The notes below the pieces were generated by a model. The model made no database searches. It was not told the origin of the DNA and worked only from the letters and a program-made list of their open reading frames with translations. Position numbers and translations under genes: made by a program. Shown one piece after another: positions 12,301 through 23,490 of a stretch of DNA of 64,000 nucleotides. How positions within the stretch are numbered: the first letter of the stretch is position 1; every line of letters starts with the position of its first letter. Origin of the DNA: Eudromia elegans (lineage: Eukaryota > Chordata > Aves > Tinamiformes > Tinamidae); NCBI GenBank assembly GCA_003342815.1, contig PTEX01000011.1, positions 3,554,928-3,618,927 of the forward strand, in the 5' to 3' direction.

Positions 12301-15300
12301 TGGAATAAGTGCTCTGTTTTGTCCTGTTTCATGCTTCCATGAGTACCTTTGACCTCTTAGGTCTGCTTTCACCTTGTTTGATTAAACAGTGTCTGTTATG
12401 GTAATATATTCACTGGATTAGAATAAAAGGGTAGAAAAAAAATCTCTTTTTTTTTTTTTAATAGATTTTTACCATACTGGATTATTACAGGAGAACCATA
12501 ACTGTAGAAGAACGTCTGTATTCCCCACATCAGATTGTTGCTGTTGGAACTTGTTGGAATAAAAATTTGAGACGTTTGCTAAAGGAGTTCATGAATGATC
12601 CTTATATTGTGATAACTGCTATGGAAGAAGCTTCCATATATGGAAACGTCCAACAAGTAGGAATTTGGGAATGGTGCAGCTGTTTGCATGCTAGGTTATC
12701 TTACTATTGTGTGCTGATTAAGCTTAGTATGCAAGTCTGCTGATTGGTGTGCTTTAAGTTTGATAATGCTGAAGTCTGTTCATAATGCAGAACTCTGTTA
12801 AGATTCAGAGATCAGCCTGAGCTCATACTTAGAAAAGCAGTGTATGATATTAGACACTCAGTGAGCTGAAAGTCATTTAATTTGGTTGCAGAGTAAAGAT
12901 ACTCCCTTGACTATTTCATTATTAGTGCAAAGAGATTTGGTTTTGGTGTGAAGTGCTACTAAGTGGTCTAATTTTTAACTAAATATATACGTACATACAT
13001 ATAGGAAAGTATTTGGAGTTGTTAACTGTGAATAGCAGAGTTAAAAGTTATTCCAAAACAGTGCTTGAAAATACTAATTTTCAATACTAACAGCTCTGTG
13101 TGGCTTGTGCTGCACAACGTGGAAGCTATTTTCTGGAAATGTTAGGTCAAAGTAAAAAATGTTATTTATCAATTATTCCTCACTTAATTTCCAGGTAATA
13201 TGCCTTAGTCCTTAAGAATAGTACCAAGTGTTGCAACTGTGACTTTAGTCCTTTTGTCCCATAAATTGGAGCTTAAACGTGTCGGGGAGTTTGTAGGATA
13301 TTTGAAGCATCACACAGACCTAAAAAGAATACCCTTCTTGTGATGAATTGTTTTTTTGTTGTCTGACAGGATTGAAAGATGTTCAAGTTCTGATGCTTTA
13401 GTTATTAACAGTGTTTCAGACTCGGGGCAGGGGGTTATGTGTGTTTTGGGGGTGTTCTTTTGGAGTGATGCTTGAAAATGTCAAGCTGACATCAGTAAAT
13501 CTGATTTGTATAAAATATGAAAAACCTTGGTGGCAATTTTAAGTGTTTTATTTAGGTGCATAAATATTAGAGTTTGATTGTATTAAGTGAATATATGCTT
13601 TTGAAAATGATTCTAAATTGATGACCTTTCCAAGAAGTGTATTTTTTCTGAACTAGCAAGAGGGCTAGGGTGTACTGTTTTCTTTATTTCGGTGATATTG
13701 TTAAAGAGTATGTAGTACTTGCTAAATGGAAGAATTAGTAGCATGATGTGATGAATTATCTGCCTTATGTTTTGTACTGACTTTTAGGTTGTGCAGCTTT
13801 GCTTAAACAGTGAGAGAATTGCTGTGTTGCTCAGAATACTGGATTTAACACCTAATGATGTTGAAAAGATGCTGATATTCACTAATACCACAAATGAAGC
13901 AGAAATGGTTCATCAGGTAACAGTTTACACAGCTAAATGCTATTTAAAATGTTAATATGGCAAGTTAAATATCTTGGCTTCTGAGAAGAGGGCTATACAT
14001 CTGGAAGCTGACTGTTTCTCTCTTTCAAGAAGAGTTCCCAATGCCGCCTTTTTGCCAGCTCTAAAAAAAAGCTTATGTGACAGGCATGTCAGAGAATCAC
14101 AGAATGGTTAAGGTTGGATGGGACTTCTAGAGATTGTCTAGTCCAACCCGCCAGCTTAAGCAGAGACCCCTTAGAGCATTCCTACAGAGAAAGCGTCTAT
14201 TACTGAGTTCTTAACTGATATTTGGCTGTTCGATAGAAACTTCTGATTTGCATTGAGGTGGCTTTCTCTCTGTAAGAATTCTGACAGCGTGAGGATGTGT
14301 GCTTTTGGAGTCTTGGGGAGAGGAAGGTTATTTTTAACTGTTTACTAGGTTCAGAAGATAGTAAACTTGTTAGAGATCTTCTTAGAAACTGGTAGAAAAA
14401 TTTCTCAAAAACTTTTCCCCCTACAACATGCTGTGGTCTTAAAACTCCTTAATGGGATTGTGTGCTAAGTATTTAGAGAAGTCTAAGGATTATTCATTGT
14501 GCTTAGTTTTTCTGCAATGAACATAGTAATGGATAGTAATAGAGAATAAAATCGAAAGAGCAATAGCAATAGAGAATAGTAAAAATCTTTGTACTTTAAT
14601 TGACTCTTTCCTGGTCCTCAGAAGGTATGAAGTAAGAGTGATGTTTCACCTGATCAGGTTGTTAAACAGGAGATGGGGACCAATGCTGTTAAGCCTGTAC
14701 GGGAAGGTGTGGATGAGGGATATACTATTGCTAAGGGGGTCAGGTTATGAGGATGTTAAAATTAAGACCTTAAGAAACCTTGTGGATGTCTTCAAGGATG
14801 AGAGGTGTCTAAGATGAAAGGATATATGGCTAACTGCTCTGGTATAATAGGAATAGATGGTCAGAGATGCTGAAAAAATGGGAACATATTTCTTTTGAAA
14901 AAGCTGGAATAGATCATTAAGGATGCTTATAGTGTAAGTGTTAATCTGTCTGGAATAAGCGTTAACTTTGACACTTGAATTTTTAATGTACCCAGTGCTT
15001 TTGTATTTCTCTTCTGATTTATGAACCTTGAACTTGACAGTTGTAGAGCCTTTTGATGTAGGAAATGAATATTCTTAAATAGATTTCATACAAACAGCGT
15101 AAGAATTGTATAACCTCTTCACTGGCTCTCTCTCTTTATAGTACCCAATAGCAGCTACAGGCTAACAAGATATACTAAAACTAGAGTTTATTAGAGCAGT
15201 TATTGTAGTATGCTAATGTCACTTTTTTCATTACCAGGCACTGAGAAGTAATTCAGTATTTTCGGTGGAAATACATAAAGAAAGTGAGTTTAATTTTGAA

Positions 15301-18300
15301 TATGCTTTACAGCATTGGACAAAAAAATGCAGTTCTGGCACTCGTGTTGTGTTAGGTGAGTTATTTTTTGTTTTGCTGTCAGTTTGCAATTATTTTGTGA
15401 GTTACATTGTACTAGCTCATCTTGCTGTTGGGATCTTCAGAAAGTGTTAGGGAAAGGTCTGTCAAATGTTAGCAGATGAGGTTTGTCAGTTTCATTGGAT
15501 TTATGCTTGAGTTTGACTTATTCTTAGTTAAAAATTGGAGAGTCCTTTGCAGTGTTTATTTCTGGTTTTGTCTTGATACTGATTCAAGATACGGGTTTAC
15601 TCAGGAGGTGATGAAAGGAGACTAATTTGTATTCCCGTATCTGCCATATGCCTACAAAATTTGACTGAACAAACATAATACTTTATGTGAGTGTATTTTT
15701 AAAAAGATCCTTTTTTTTTTTTGGCTGTTTTAACAGCAATGAATGGGTAAAAGGAGACAAGTGTGACGAATATGATGTAATACTTAATCTTAGTACTACG
15801 TAAGTATGTTGTATGTTTAAAATGTTGTCTTTAGTCTTAACAGATGACTGCATGCAATCTTTGGGAATTACGGATGCAACCTGTGTGATACATTTCAGTT
15901 TTCCTTCTTCTCCAAGAATCTTTGGTCGTCGTCTGCAGAACATGTCTGACAACTTCCATAATGTGATAGAGAAGGTTTGAGCAAGTCATGAACAAGTTAA
16001 TATAAGTTAATACTTATACAATGGATAAGCTTTTTTCTTTTTTTTTTTTTTTTTTTTCTTAGGGTTCTTATGTGGATCAGGAACATACAAAGGCAAGGTC
16101 GGTCTTATTACTGACAGAAAATGATACTTGCCATGTTCTTGGGGTCCTGCGTTATTTGGAGCATGCTGAAACTGAAATCCCACAAGAACTTCATGATTTT
16201 ACAACCAGGGTGCTGGAAGCTGAAGAAGAGAAAAAGTTTGCAAGGCCACTGTGCACCTATCTTAAAACACTAGGGGTTTGCAAGTAAGGAAATAAGTTTT
16301 CCCAATACTTGCATGATAAGGCATTATGTGCTCTGAATCATTTACTAATATTAGATACTTGATTAATTTTCTTGTAAAATATTCTCATTTGGATCATATT
16401 TTGCTCATGGTTCATTTTTCGATGCTTTGCTTGTGCCATTCTTTAAGAACAAAAAAAAACCACATTTTTCTGGAGACGAATACATAGACTGATGCCATAA
16501 TTGGACCTAACACTTACTCAGAAGTACTTCAACGAGCTTCAAGCCATGGATTGATTATTACTGTAGGCATAGCTTCAAGCCACTGATTGATTATTATTGT
16601 AGGCTTAGTTTCGCTTTGCTGATATGTACTTTATCTTCTATCTTCTCCTGTGCCTCAGAGCTGGGCAGGTAGATGGTAACTTACCTCTGAGCTGCATACA
16701 AATGACCAGAGGAAGGTCATTTGAGAGAGAGGAAGTTTATATGTTGTCAGGTATGACTTGAATGACGATATCATTGAGTAATGAAAAAAAGTTAATTTTT
16801 ATGTTTTATTTTTGTCTGAAGTAGTATTTTTATTACAGGCTTCACTCATTAAGATAGTTTTGACGGTTTTATTTGCCTCTCTCCTTCAGGCATTGATACT
16901 ATTTAGTAGTCAGTTTGTCTCATTTGGGACTTAGGCAATTTTTTACTGTTTGAAGTGTTTTAAGTTGAATTTAAATATTTTACCAATGAAAATAAAGGTT
17001 TCTTTTCTAAACTGTTTTTTCTCCTAATACGTAGGAATAGGAGAGTGTGTGCAGATCGTCATCACATTAATTTACAAACAGATGTGCCAGATAAAATTAT
17101 ACCAGCACCTGGATATGTGACAGTAAGTTATTAGTATTCAAATTGCTTTCAGGTGGTCACGAGAACAGATCATAACTGGCTATATTTGACACATTACTGT
17201 TTTTTTCTCAGATCATGCTAATTTTATTGTATTATATACTGTATCTCTGGGATGTTTTTCCTTTTTTTTTCCACTTTAGGCTTGCAGGGTTACAATGTAA
17301 ATAAGCAGTATAAAATATTTTCCTTATACTTTCTTAGTCTGAGCTGAAAACATTTTGCTGGTGACTAAGTTGCTCTCTGACTATCTTCTGCCTTAATAAT
17401 GAAGATTTTTCTAACCTAGCTTTCTGTAGGAAGAGATGTGTGTTCTGTGTATTCCCTCATGTAAACTGCAACCATTGACCAAAATTAACAAAGGTTAGCA
17501 AATTCTTATAGATTTTAGTAATCAAAATACACTGTATAAGAGACAAGAATTAGCGTTCTAAAGGGGAAGGGAGAGAAGTTGAGTTGGAAAAATGCCTGCT
17601 CGTTAGAATAGGATTGAAGGATGTAGGTGATCTTGAATGACAGTTAACCTCAAAAATCATTTAGTCTTAATTTAGTCTCTCTAGTCTCTCCCCTAATATA
17701 TTCTGTGTTGCAGATAGTACCTCTCCATATTATAAATGCAACAAACTACTTCGGTCGCATAATAGATAAACAGAAGGACCAATACGCAATTCTTGCTGAA
17801 GAAATGAATGATTATTTTAAGAAACCTAGTAATAAGGTCTGTGTTGAAAAGGTGGAGAGGCTAGCATTGTATGGATTGTATGAAGAATCGCTTTTTCACA
17901 GGTAAAAGTCTTCAACTTTTTTCATTTTTTTAATTCAAAATAATTCAGACTTTTACTATTTGAGAAAGAAATTTCAAAGTTTCCTTGGAAACTAGAGTTA
18001 AGCACACATGTACACACGCATTTCTGTGATACTATAAAAATGTGTAACATCTATGAAATACACTTTCTGTTTTTCCTTACTGTGAAAATTTCATCTTTAA
18101 AGGATCAAAAAAGTAGATTTAAGAGCTTTTTTTTACAACTGATATTATAAATAATAATTTATTTTTTCCTCTCTAACCCTTGAAGAGTTCAGGTGGTAGA
18201 GGTTTCCCCAAATGAAGAAGAAAACTTATTCTTTAATGTTACAATTAAATACATAGATGAAGGCAGAATAACTCAAGTTGAGAGCCATCAACTGCTTCAG

Positions 18301-21300
18301 TTACCTGCAAGATTTCAGTGTCTGCCACCTCAGGCTGTGGAATTCATAGTTTGTAGTGTGAAGCCCATTGATAATGAAATTGAATGGAACCCAAGGGTAA
18401 TGTTAATCTTTTTTTTGTTCCCAAGAATATTTTTTTTTCCTGTAATTTTTCTTGGTTTCTTTTTTCCTGTGGAATAACAATTATGTGAACTGAGTTCTCA
18501 AATTTCATTGCTTATTAATACTACCAACAGATAGGCCCAGATAATTCTAAGTTAGTTTTCTTGATTTTTATGCCTACAAAATAATAAGGTGAAATTATAA
18601 GATTTGTTGTTGTGACTAATGCATAATTTTTGAAATCATTAGAATATTCCCCTTTTCTTTGAATTGCAAATACATTCTGATCTTTAATATGCTGCCCTAT
18701 CAACTTCTTTGTCAACAGACAATTTGGGGTATTTCAGGATGTGATGCTCTCGTACAATTCAAGCAATGAGTTTCACAGTTTCTGTGGGAAGTGTCAGAGA
18801 AGCCAGAAACCATTTCCTCATTTCAGGTTTTCTAAGTGGAGGTAGAGTGCATGTGGCCTTCCCAAATAAGTTAGTGGTAATCTTGAATCTTCAAGGAGGA
18901 GTAACGGGGGAAGGATGTCCTCTCTAAGATGATCTGTTTGAGTAGCCTTCAGTTAAGAAAGCGCCTTCCTCAAGGAGTGACACTATTTTAATCTTTTAAT
19001 ACTAGGAGCATGTGATCAGTTAGTTAAAAAATAATAATGATTTATTGAATATTCTTATCATGGCTAAAATTACTGCAAAATTATGTTGTACATCTAAAAG
19101 AGACTGAAAATTGTTTTTCTTAGGTTACTAGCCACATTTATCACAAAATTAAAGGAAATCCCCATGAAGCAAAAATAGTGCTAGCTTCGGAAAATACAGT
19201 TTGGGTTGACCCAATGGTGAGTATGAAATTATAGCATTAGGAGTTTAGATAAAAATAACAAATATATAATTTCTTCTTTTCTAACCTTTTATTCTTGTTA
19301 CATATTACTTTTTGAGCAGATAGAATATGTGATTGAGTGTATCTTGAACTATAGAGTTAAATTTGAACCAATAAGAGCAGCAGATTAATTCATAATGTCA
19401 CTCAGAGTATTCCAAAACCAGGTAATAACAAAAATGTATAAATGGAGATGTGTTTATTGTTTTAATTTGAAGAACAGCCTAGAGGTGGCGAGAGGCAGTC
19501 TATGAACTGCTGTTTTAATCTGCAATTAAAGGTCCGGGTTACCAGGCTTTCAAATTTGAAGACCTCTGTCAATGAATACAATGTTCGATCTGAGATATTG
19601 TCTATGGGGCTGGGAACAGACAATCCGGAACACATAGAACAACTTCAGAAGCTGTGCAGACATGGAAAGGTACCAGCTCATGAGAAGAACTTGGGGACTT
19701 TGTAAGTGTCTACAGTGTTCTGTGTGGGTGGTGGTGGGAGTTTTTTTGTATATTTTAATATAGGAAAAAATCATTGAATTATATATTTATAAATGTAAAT
19801 ATTACTCAGTATTCATATCAGCTTTTTATTTAGACATGGAAATAATGGTGGTTATGTCGTCTTTTCTCTGACTATTTTTTAGCAACAAAACTAGCCTTTG
19901 AGGTAGGTAGTTTTGAGTTTGAACTCAGTTTGTTGTCTTTATTAAGATCAGTTGGGTCTTTTTGAGTGCTTACCACTCAGTACACAACTCCAAGAAAATG
20001 TATAATTATTGTATGTATAACTAAGGTTTTCAAGCTAAAAAAAAAGTTATAATTTCCAAGTATGATTAAGAATACTTAATTAAATGTGTTAAAAGCTTTT
20101 CTCTTACAAGTATGCCTTTTTCTTTATGTCCAAAAGATTAAAGAAGGAGATAGCCAGTCCACAAAATGTGTGCAATTTGCCGAATACACAAGAAAACTCA
20201 ATTGAAAGCTGTAGTTCTTACAAAATGACTATGGAAAATCATCTATATGGTAAATGTGTTTTGTTTTACTGAGGAGAAGTATTTGGGCATTCTTCAGTAA
20301 AGAGGCTTCAGAAAAATAGTACAGAAAATCTTCAGTATTTAGAAAGAATGAAATTGCTCTGCCTGGAAACTGCTTTTGGCTTGAAAAGAGGATAGGTTAT
20401 ATTCTCCTACCAATATTTGATAGAATTCACAATTAAATACTCTCTAAAGTCTTTCATTTCTGAAAAAGAGCTTCAAAGCACATAATTATGTAGACTCTTA
20501 ATTCATTTGCAATCTTGTATATCACCTTCAAACTGTGAAAGGTGGCAATTATAAGAATTTAATACCACTTAAGTCTCAAAGACTGGAAAAGCTTTTCCTG
20601 ACTTAGAAAAATGTGGTGTAAGGAATGGATTGTTTTGTTTTAAACACCAATATAATAGTTACTTTTTAGTTAAAGTTTTCAGATAAGTTAGTAGCTTTAT
20701 GAAATATTTCTGAATGGGGAGTACCCAGTATAATTACAAATACATGCTTACACTGCTACTTTCAATACTAACAAGTTATTTTTATGACACTACTGTGATA
20801 TCTAGAACTGTCTGGTTTCTATAGTAGAGATGAGAAACCCAAAAGAGATTTATTATTTTCAGATGGTGTAGCTGAAATTAAGGAAGCTGAAGAGACTACC
20901 CTTCATCAGTGTAAATGGTACAAAAATTCAGAATTCTGAGTAATTACTAGCTTTTTTATCTTTTTGATCTATTTCCGTTTGTTTCCACCTATTCTATTTT
21001 TTTCTAATTACAGCTTAACCTCACATATCTGAGTGGTACTTAATGGTATTGGTGTTTAATGACATGATGTGGTTTTGTGTGTATCCTCAATGTCTTTTTT
21101 TTCTTTTTTTTTTCTTTTTTTTTTCTTTTTTTTCTTTTTTTTNNNNAAATCAGATTTTATTTTGAAAGTGGGTACCTGCAACATGGCATCGTGGCCCGTT
21201 TTCTTTTTGGAATGTGGATTAATGTAGATATGCAACTGTTTAAGGTGCCTTTCAGGAAGAAATTGTAAGGTGCTTTGTGAATAGGACAATTTATGGAGTG

Positions 21301-23185
21301 TGCAGTAGAAATGAGTGCTCAATCCTTGGCTTATCTAGGCTGGGCTGTTTGTCTTTATGCTGGGGGATATCTTAGAGTCTGTAGGAAAGCTGGCACACAG
21401 TGGATCCTGAAGTGTTCTTTAGTTTCTCACAGACTTTGGGAACAGAGCTTCTCTTAGATGACTTTATTTTTCTGTTCTACCTATCATGCTAGCCAGGGAT
21501 GATTAGCATTTTTTTTTCTTGCATGTATTTTAGTCTATTGGGAAGGTTCTGGGTGGCAGGAAAGCAAACAAAACAAAAAATGTATCTCTTCTGCAACTTT
21601 GCTGCCGCATGGAGAATCTTTTCTAGTAGTAATGTAAATTGAGGTGTGGCTCATCAGATTCCTGAGGGCTTGCATGGGGCTCAAGGTGTGATAAGAGAAG
21701 CAGCCTGAATGAACTGCTCTCACACTCCTCTAATGGGGTTTATCTTCTATCGGTTATAATATTTCAGAATTTGGGAGAAGTTTGAGATTTTACAGCAGTT
21801 GAGCATGCAGTTGAAAGCCTTCCTGAGAAATGTGTGTCTGACTGTTTAAAAAGTTTGCTCTCTTCTTAGAAGTCGGTCTTGTTACCATTACCTTTTCCAT
21901 TGCTGTTTCAAAGTTAGACTATGAGGCAGTATACTTAATGAAAGTTGATGGATGCCCTGTGTTTCTTCACACTTTAGTTAATGGATGTGCTTCTTCAAAG
22001 ACTGAGACTGTAGTGCCTTGGTAGCAGGTTGGCTTGACAGAATCTCATGTGCTTTTCTGAGATTCTACAGTGCAAAATTATGATGTCCTAGTACTTAATG
22101 TCTTGAGCTAAAGCTCAGCTGCCTATTTGTAGACTATTGGGACAGTTATGGTTGTCAGCAGGAGAACCTGTCTAAAACTAATTTGAATTCTGTTCTGGCT
22201 TAAGTTGTATTAAACTTTGTTTATTTCAGGTTTTATCCAGAAATAAAATGGTTTCAAACTGAAGAGACTGTTACAGTGCAAGTTAAAATAGCAAGTATAG
22301 CTGACTATAAATGTGAGTTCTCTAAAGAGAAGGTGGTTTTCAGGTAGGTTTTAGAAATGTAAGTTCAGTAAGCCTAAAACTTAACTGACAGCTTTCATTT
22401 AACTTTTTAAATTTTTTTTGACGATATAGTGCTTGTTCAGGAGACAAATCTTATTTGGCCGACATGGAACTGCATCAGCATATTCTTACTGAAAAGTCTG
22501 CATGTGTGGTTAAGGATAAAGAGGCTGTTATTGTCCTTGCAAAAGAGAAAAGAGAGCTGTGGTGCAAGTTACTGAAAAACAAGGTGAAATGGAAGTGAAT
22601 TTGAAAATTGTTGCATGTCCTGAGCATGTTAACTGTGCCTCATAATGAGTATTTCAAACAATGTTTTTGTTAGCAGAATCCTCATGTGTCTTTTGATTTT
22701 GAACACTGGAAAGATTTTGAGGACAAAGGCCCATTTCCAACTGGTAAGACATGAACCAAGTGGTTGGTGTTCATCATGCATAAAATAAGCCTGCTAATGT
22801 TTCTTGCGTAGACTTTATCTGAAATATTCAGTTATTTCAGACATGTGGCACTCTTAACTGATTCACTGAAGTCTTCAGAAAGCAAAACAAGATATCTCAA
22901 TGACATGACTATATATGGCAAGGAATTTTTATTTTCTTTTGGGGAAGCATGTACAGAAAAAAACCAAGTAGTTCATAGTTTTTTTGTCTGGTTTGTAGTT
23001 TACAGAAGTCTACAGTGATTTTTTTTACTTGTGTATATTATTTGTTGTGAAGCTATTGATCATCTCACTTTGTAATGTTATGTTTCTGTTTATTACTTGT
23101 AGGTATTAAAAAACTGCATTATACTAATGTGGTAACAGAATGGATAGACTCTTCAGAAGACAGTGGAACAGAAAGCGATGACTAA
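347..23185 (+). CDS. TDRD12: TDRD12, Tudor domain / helicase-like piRNA-pathway protein (5' end outside window)
   Basis: Germline protein of the piRNA pathway, needed in mouse for secondary piRNA production and transposon silencing (established knowledge). I built 29 exons, all phase-consistent, giving 1231 residues plus stop: 347-508, 880-1016, 2304-2423, 3853-3908, 5289-5374, 6478-6679, 7238-7326, 8369-8433, 8877-8937, 9296-9406, 9772-9957, 10561-10717, 11947-12074, 12465-12656, 13788-13916, 15238-15355, 15835-15974, 16063-16283, 17035-17122, 17714-17901, 18186-18396, 19124-19216, 19532-19701, 20137-20249, 20863-20917, 22230-22343, 22430-22583, 22677-22743, 23103-23185. Domain order: Tudor, helicase-like core, CCCH finger, extended Tudor, CS domain, acidic tail. 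The human protein is about 1177 residues, so length fits. Exons 6-8 (residues about 188-305) are the least similar to the mammalian protein I recall. The junction 20917/22230 is the weakest. Confidence 0.95.
880..2423 (+). other. TDRD12: TDRD12 exons encoding the first Tudor domain
   Basis: Exons 880-1016 and 2304-2423 encode the Tudor barrel, about residues 55-110 of the window protein, with the sequence [11 protein letters not shown], then a [12 protein letters not shown] strand and the FMQIPFRAK tail. Tudor domains bind methylarginine partners such as PIWI proteins; whether this copy keeps a working aromatic cage cannot be told by eye. Confidence 0.8.
3057..3100. repeat. Perfect 22-bp tandem duplication in TDRD12 intron
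   Basis: The unit TCTTTCTTTAAAATATAAAA plus GG is present twice with no mismatch (3057-3078 and 3079-3100). Perfect identity suggests a recent duplication. Confidence 0.9.
10214..10273 (-). mobile_element. Decayed CR1 LINE 3' fragment (probable)
   Basis: The sequence ATCATAGAAACAGAATCATT followed by a GAGACAGGAAGTGACCTCTG stretch resembles the reverse complement of the conserved CR1 3' region (TCATAGAATCAT ... GACCTCTA). It is diverged and short. It lies in a TDRD12 intron. Confidence 0.55.
11738..11820. repeat. Mixed TG/TA/CA microsatellite
   Basis: Alternating purine-pyrimidine tract of GTGTGTGTG, ATATATACACAT, ACGTATATGTGTGT and TATATA segments in a TDRD12 intron, just upstream of exon 11947-12074. 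Confidence 0.8.
14093..14180 (-). mobile_element. CR1 LINE 3' fragment, reverse orientation
   Basis: AGAATCACAGAATGGTTAAG, then GTTGGATGGGACTTCTAGAG and GTCTAGTCCAACCCGCCAGC are close to the well-known avian CR1 3' region read in reverse (GAATCATAGAATGGTT, GTTGGAAGGGACCT, TCTAGTCCAACCC). Only about 90 bases are recognisable, as is usual for 5'-truncated copies. It lies in a TDRD12 intron. Confidence 0.85.
16252..17062 (+). other. TDRD12: TDRD12 CCCH zinc finger split by an intron
   Basis: The end of exon 16063-16283 and the start of exon 17035-17122 together encode a C-x8-C-x5-C-x3-H array: [10 protein letters not shown] followed by [10 protein letters not shown]. First cysteine codon is at 16252-16254 and the histidine codon at 17060-17062. 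The intron falls inside the lysine codon after the second cysteine. The spacing is that of the classical CCCH RNA-binding finger. Confidence 0.8.
16535..16606. repeat. 36-bp tandem duplication in TDRD12 intron
   Basis: Two head-to-tail copies starting AGCTTCAAGCCA (16535-16570 and 16571-16606) differ at only a few positions. Confidence 0.85.
17714..19216 (+). other. TDRD12: TDRD12 exons encoding the second (extended) Tudor domain
   Basis: Exons 17714-17901, 18186-18396 and 19124-19216 encode an SN-like flank plus Tudor barrel, about residues 817-980. Landmarks are ATNYFGRI near the start, the helical EEMNDYF segment, KYIDEGR in the barrel, and [10 protein letters not shown] with EIEWNP at the end. 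This arrangement is usual for TDRD-family extended Tudor domains. Confidence 0.8.
21095..21142. repeat. T-rich (T)nC low-complexity tract ending at assembly gap
   Basis: Runs of 6-10 T separated by single C, running straight into the unknown bases. Such a tract readily stalls sequencing, which explains the gap. Confidence 0.9.
21143..21146. other. Assembly gap (NNNN)
   Basis: Four N characters in the TDRD12 intron between 20917 and 22230. The true gap length is unknown, so sequence, possibly including a small exon, may be missing here. Confidence 0.95.
22230..23185 (+). other. TDRD12: TDRD12 exons encoding the CS (p23-like) domain and acidic C-terminus
   Basis: Exons 22230-22343 and 22430-22583 encode a CS domain, with [14 protein letters not shown] opening it and KVVFS then LADMEL in the middle strands. 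Exon 22677-22743 adds [16 protein letters not shown], typical of the segment after a CS fold. The last exon ends in an acidic [12 protein letters not shown] tail and TAA at 23183-23185. CS domains are often HSP90 co-chaperone modules. Confidence 0.8.
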
Positions 23186-23490
23186 TTTGGAGATAAATTT
23201 CTTTCTTGTATTAGGATTTATGCCTCAAAATATCGTTTCTGTTCTATGAAGATTTCCAGTCAAGTTGGTGGAACTGATTACACAGGTTGCAGAACTATCC
23301 TTAATTAGGTAGGAGATAAATGGTAAATGAAGTTCTTGCCTTTTGGCTTTCAGAATCTGAAGAAAAGTTTCACAGAACAACACTGTATATTTTTGAGTGC
23401 CTTTACCTTAAAATTTCATATATTGATGGTGTCCACATATGTAAATGTGCGATGTCCAAACAATAAAAATAAATGCAAAGATTAAATTTG
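23186..23490 (+). other. TDRD12: TDRD12 3' UTR
   Basis: Short AT-rich trailer after the TAA at 23183-23185, ending just after a canonical AATAAA. A UTR of about 300 bases is inferred; the exact cleavage site is not visible. Confidence 0.7.
23462..23467 (+). terminator. TDRD12: TDRD12 polyadenylation signal AATAAA
   Basis: Canonical hexamer about 280 bases after the stop codon, followed within 30-60 bases by T-rich and TG-rich sequence typical of a cleavage region. Confidence 0.75.

Larger units (their letters stand above)
9772..15974 (+). other. TDRD12: TDRD12 exons encoding the DEAD-like helicase core
   Basis: Seven exons (9772-9957 through 15835-15974) encode two RecA-like lobes, about residues 364-713. 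The segment PPIARGCDV begins lobe one. Where a DEAD-box protein has the Walker A lysine, this copy reads [10 protein letters not shown], without GKT or GKS. Motif Ia-like TTPYSLLRL is present and motif II reads DEIE at 12036-12047 instead of DEAD. In lobe two, [11 protein letters not shown] is recognisable, but no HRxGRxxR motif VI is visible. The fold is probably kept while ATP hydrolysis is doubtful; this is inference. Confidence 0.75.
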
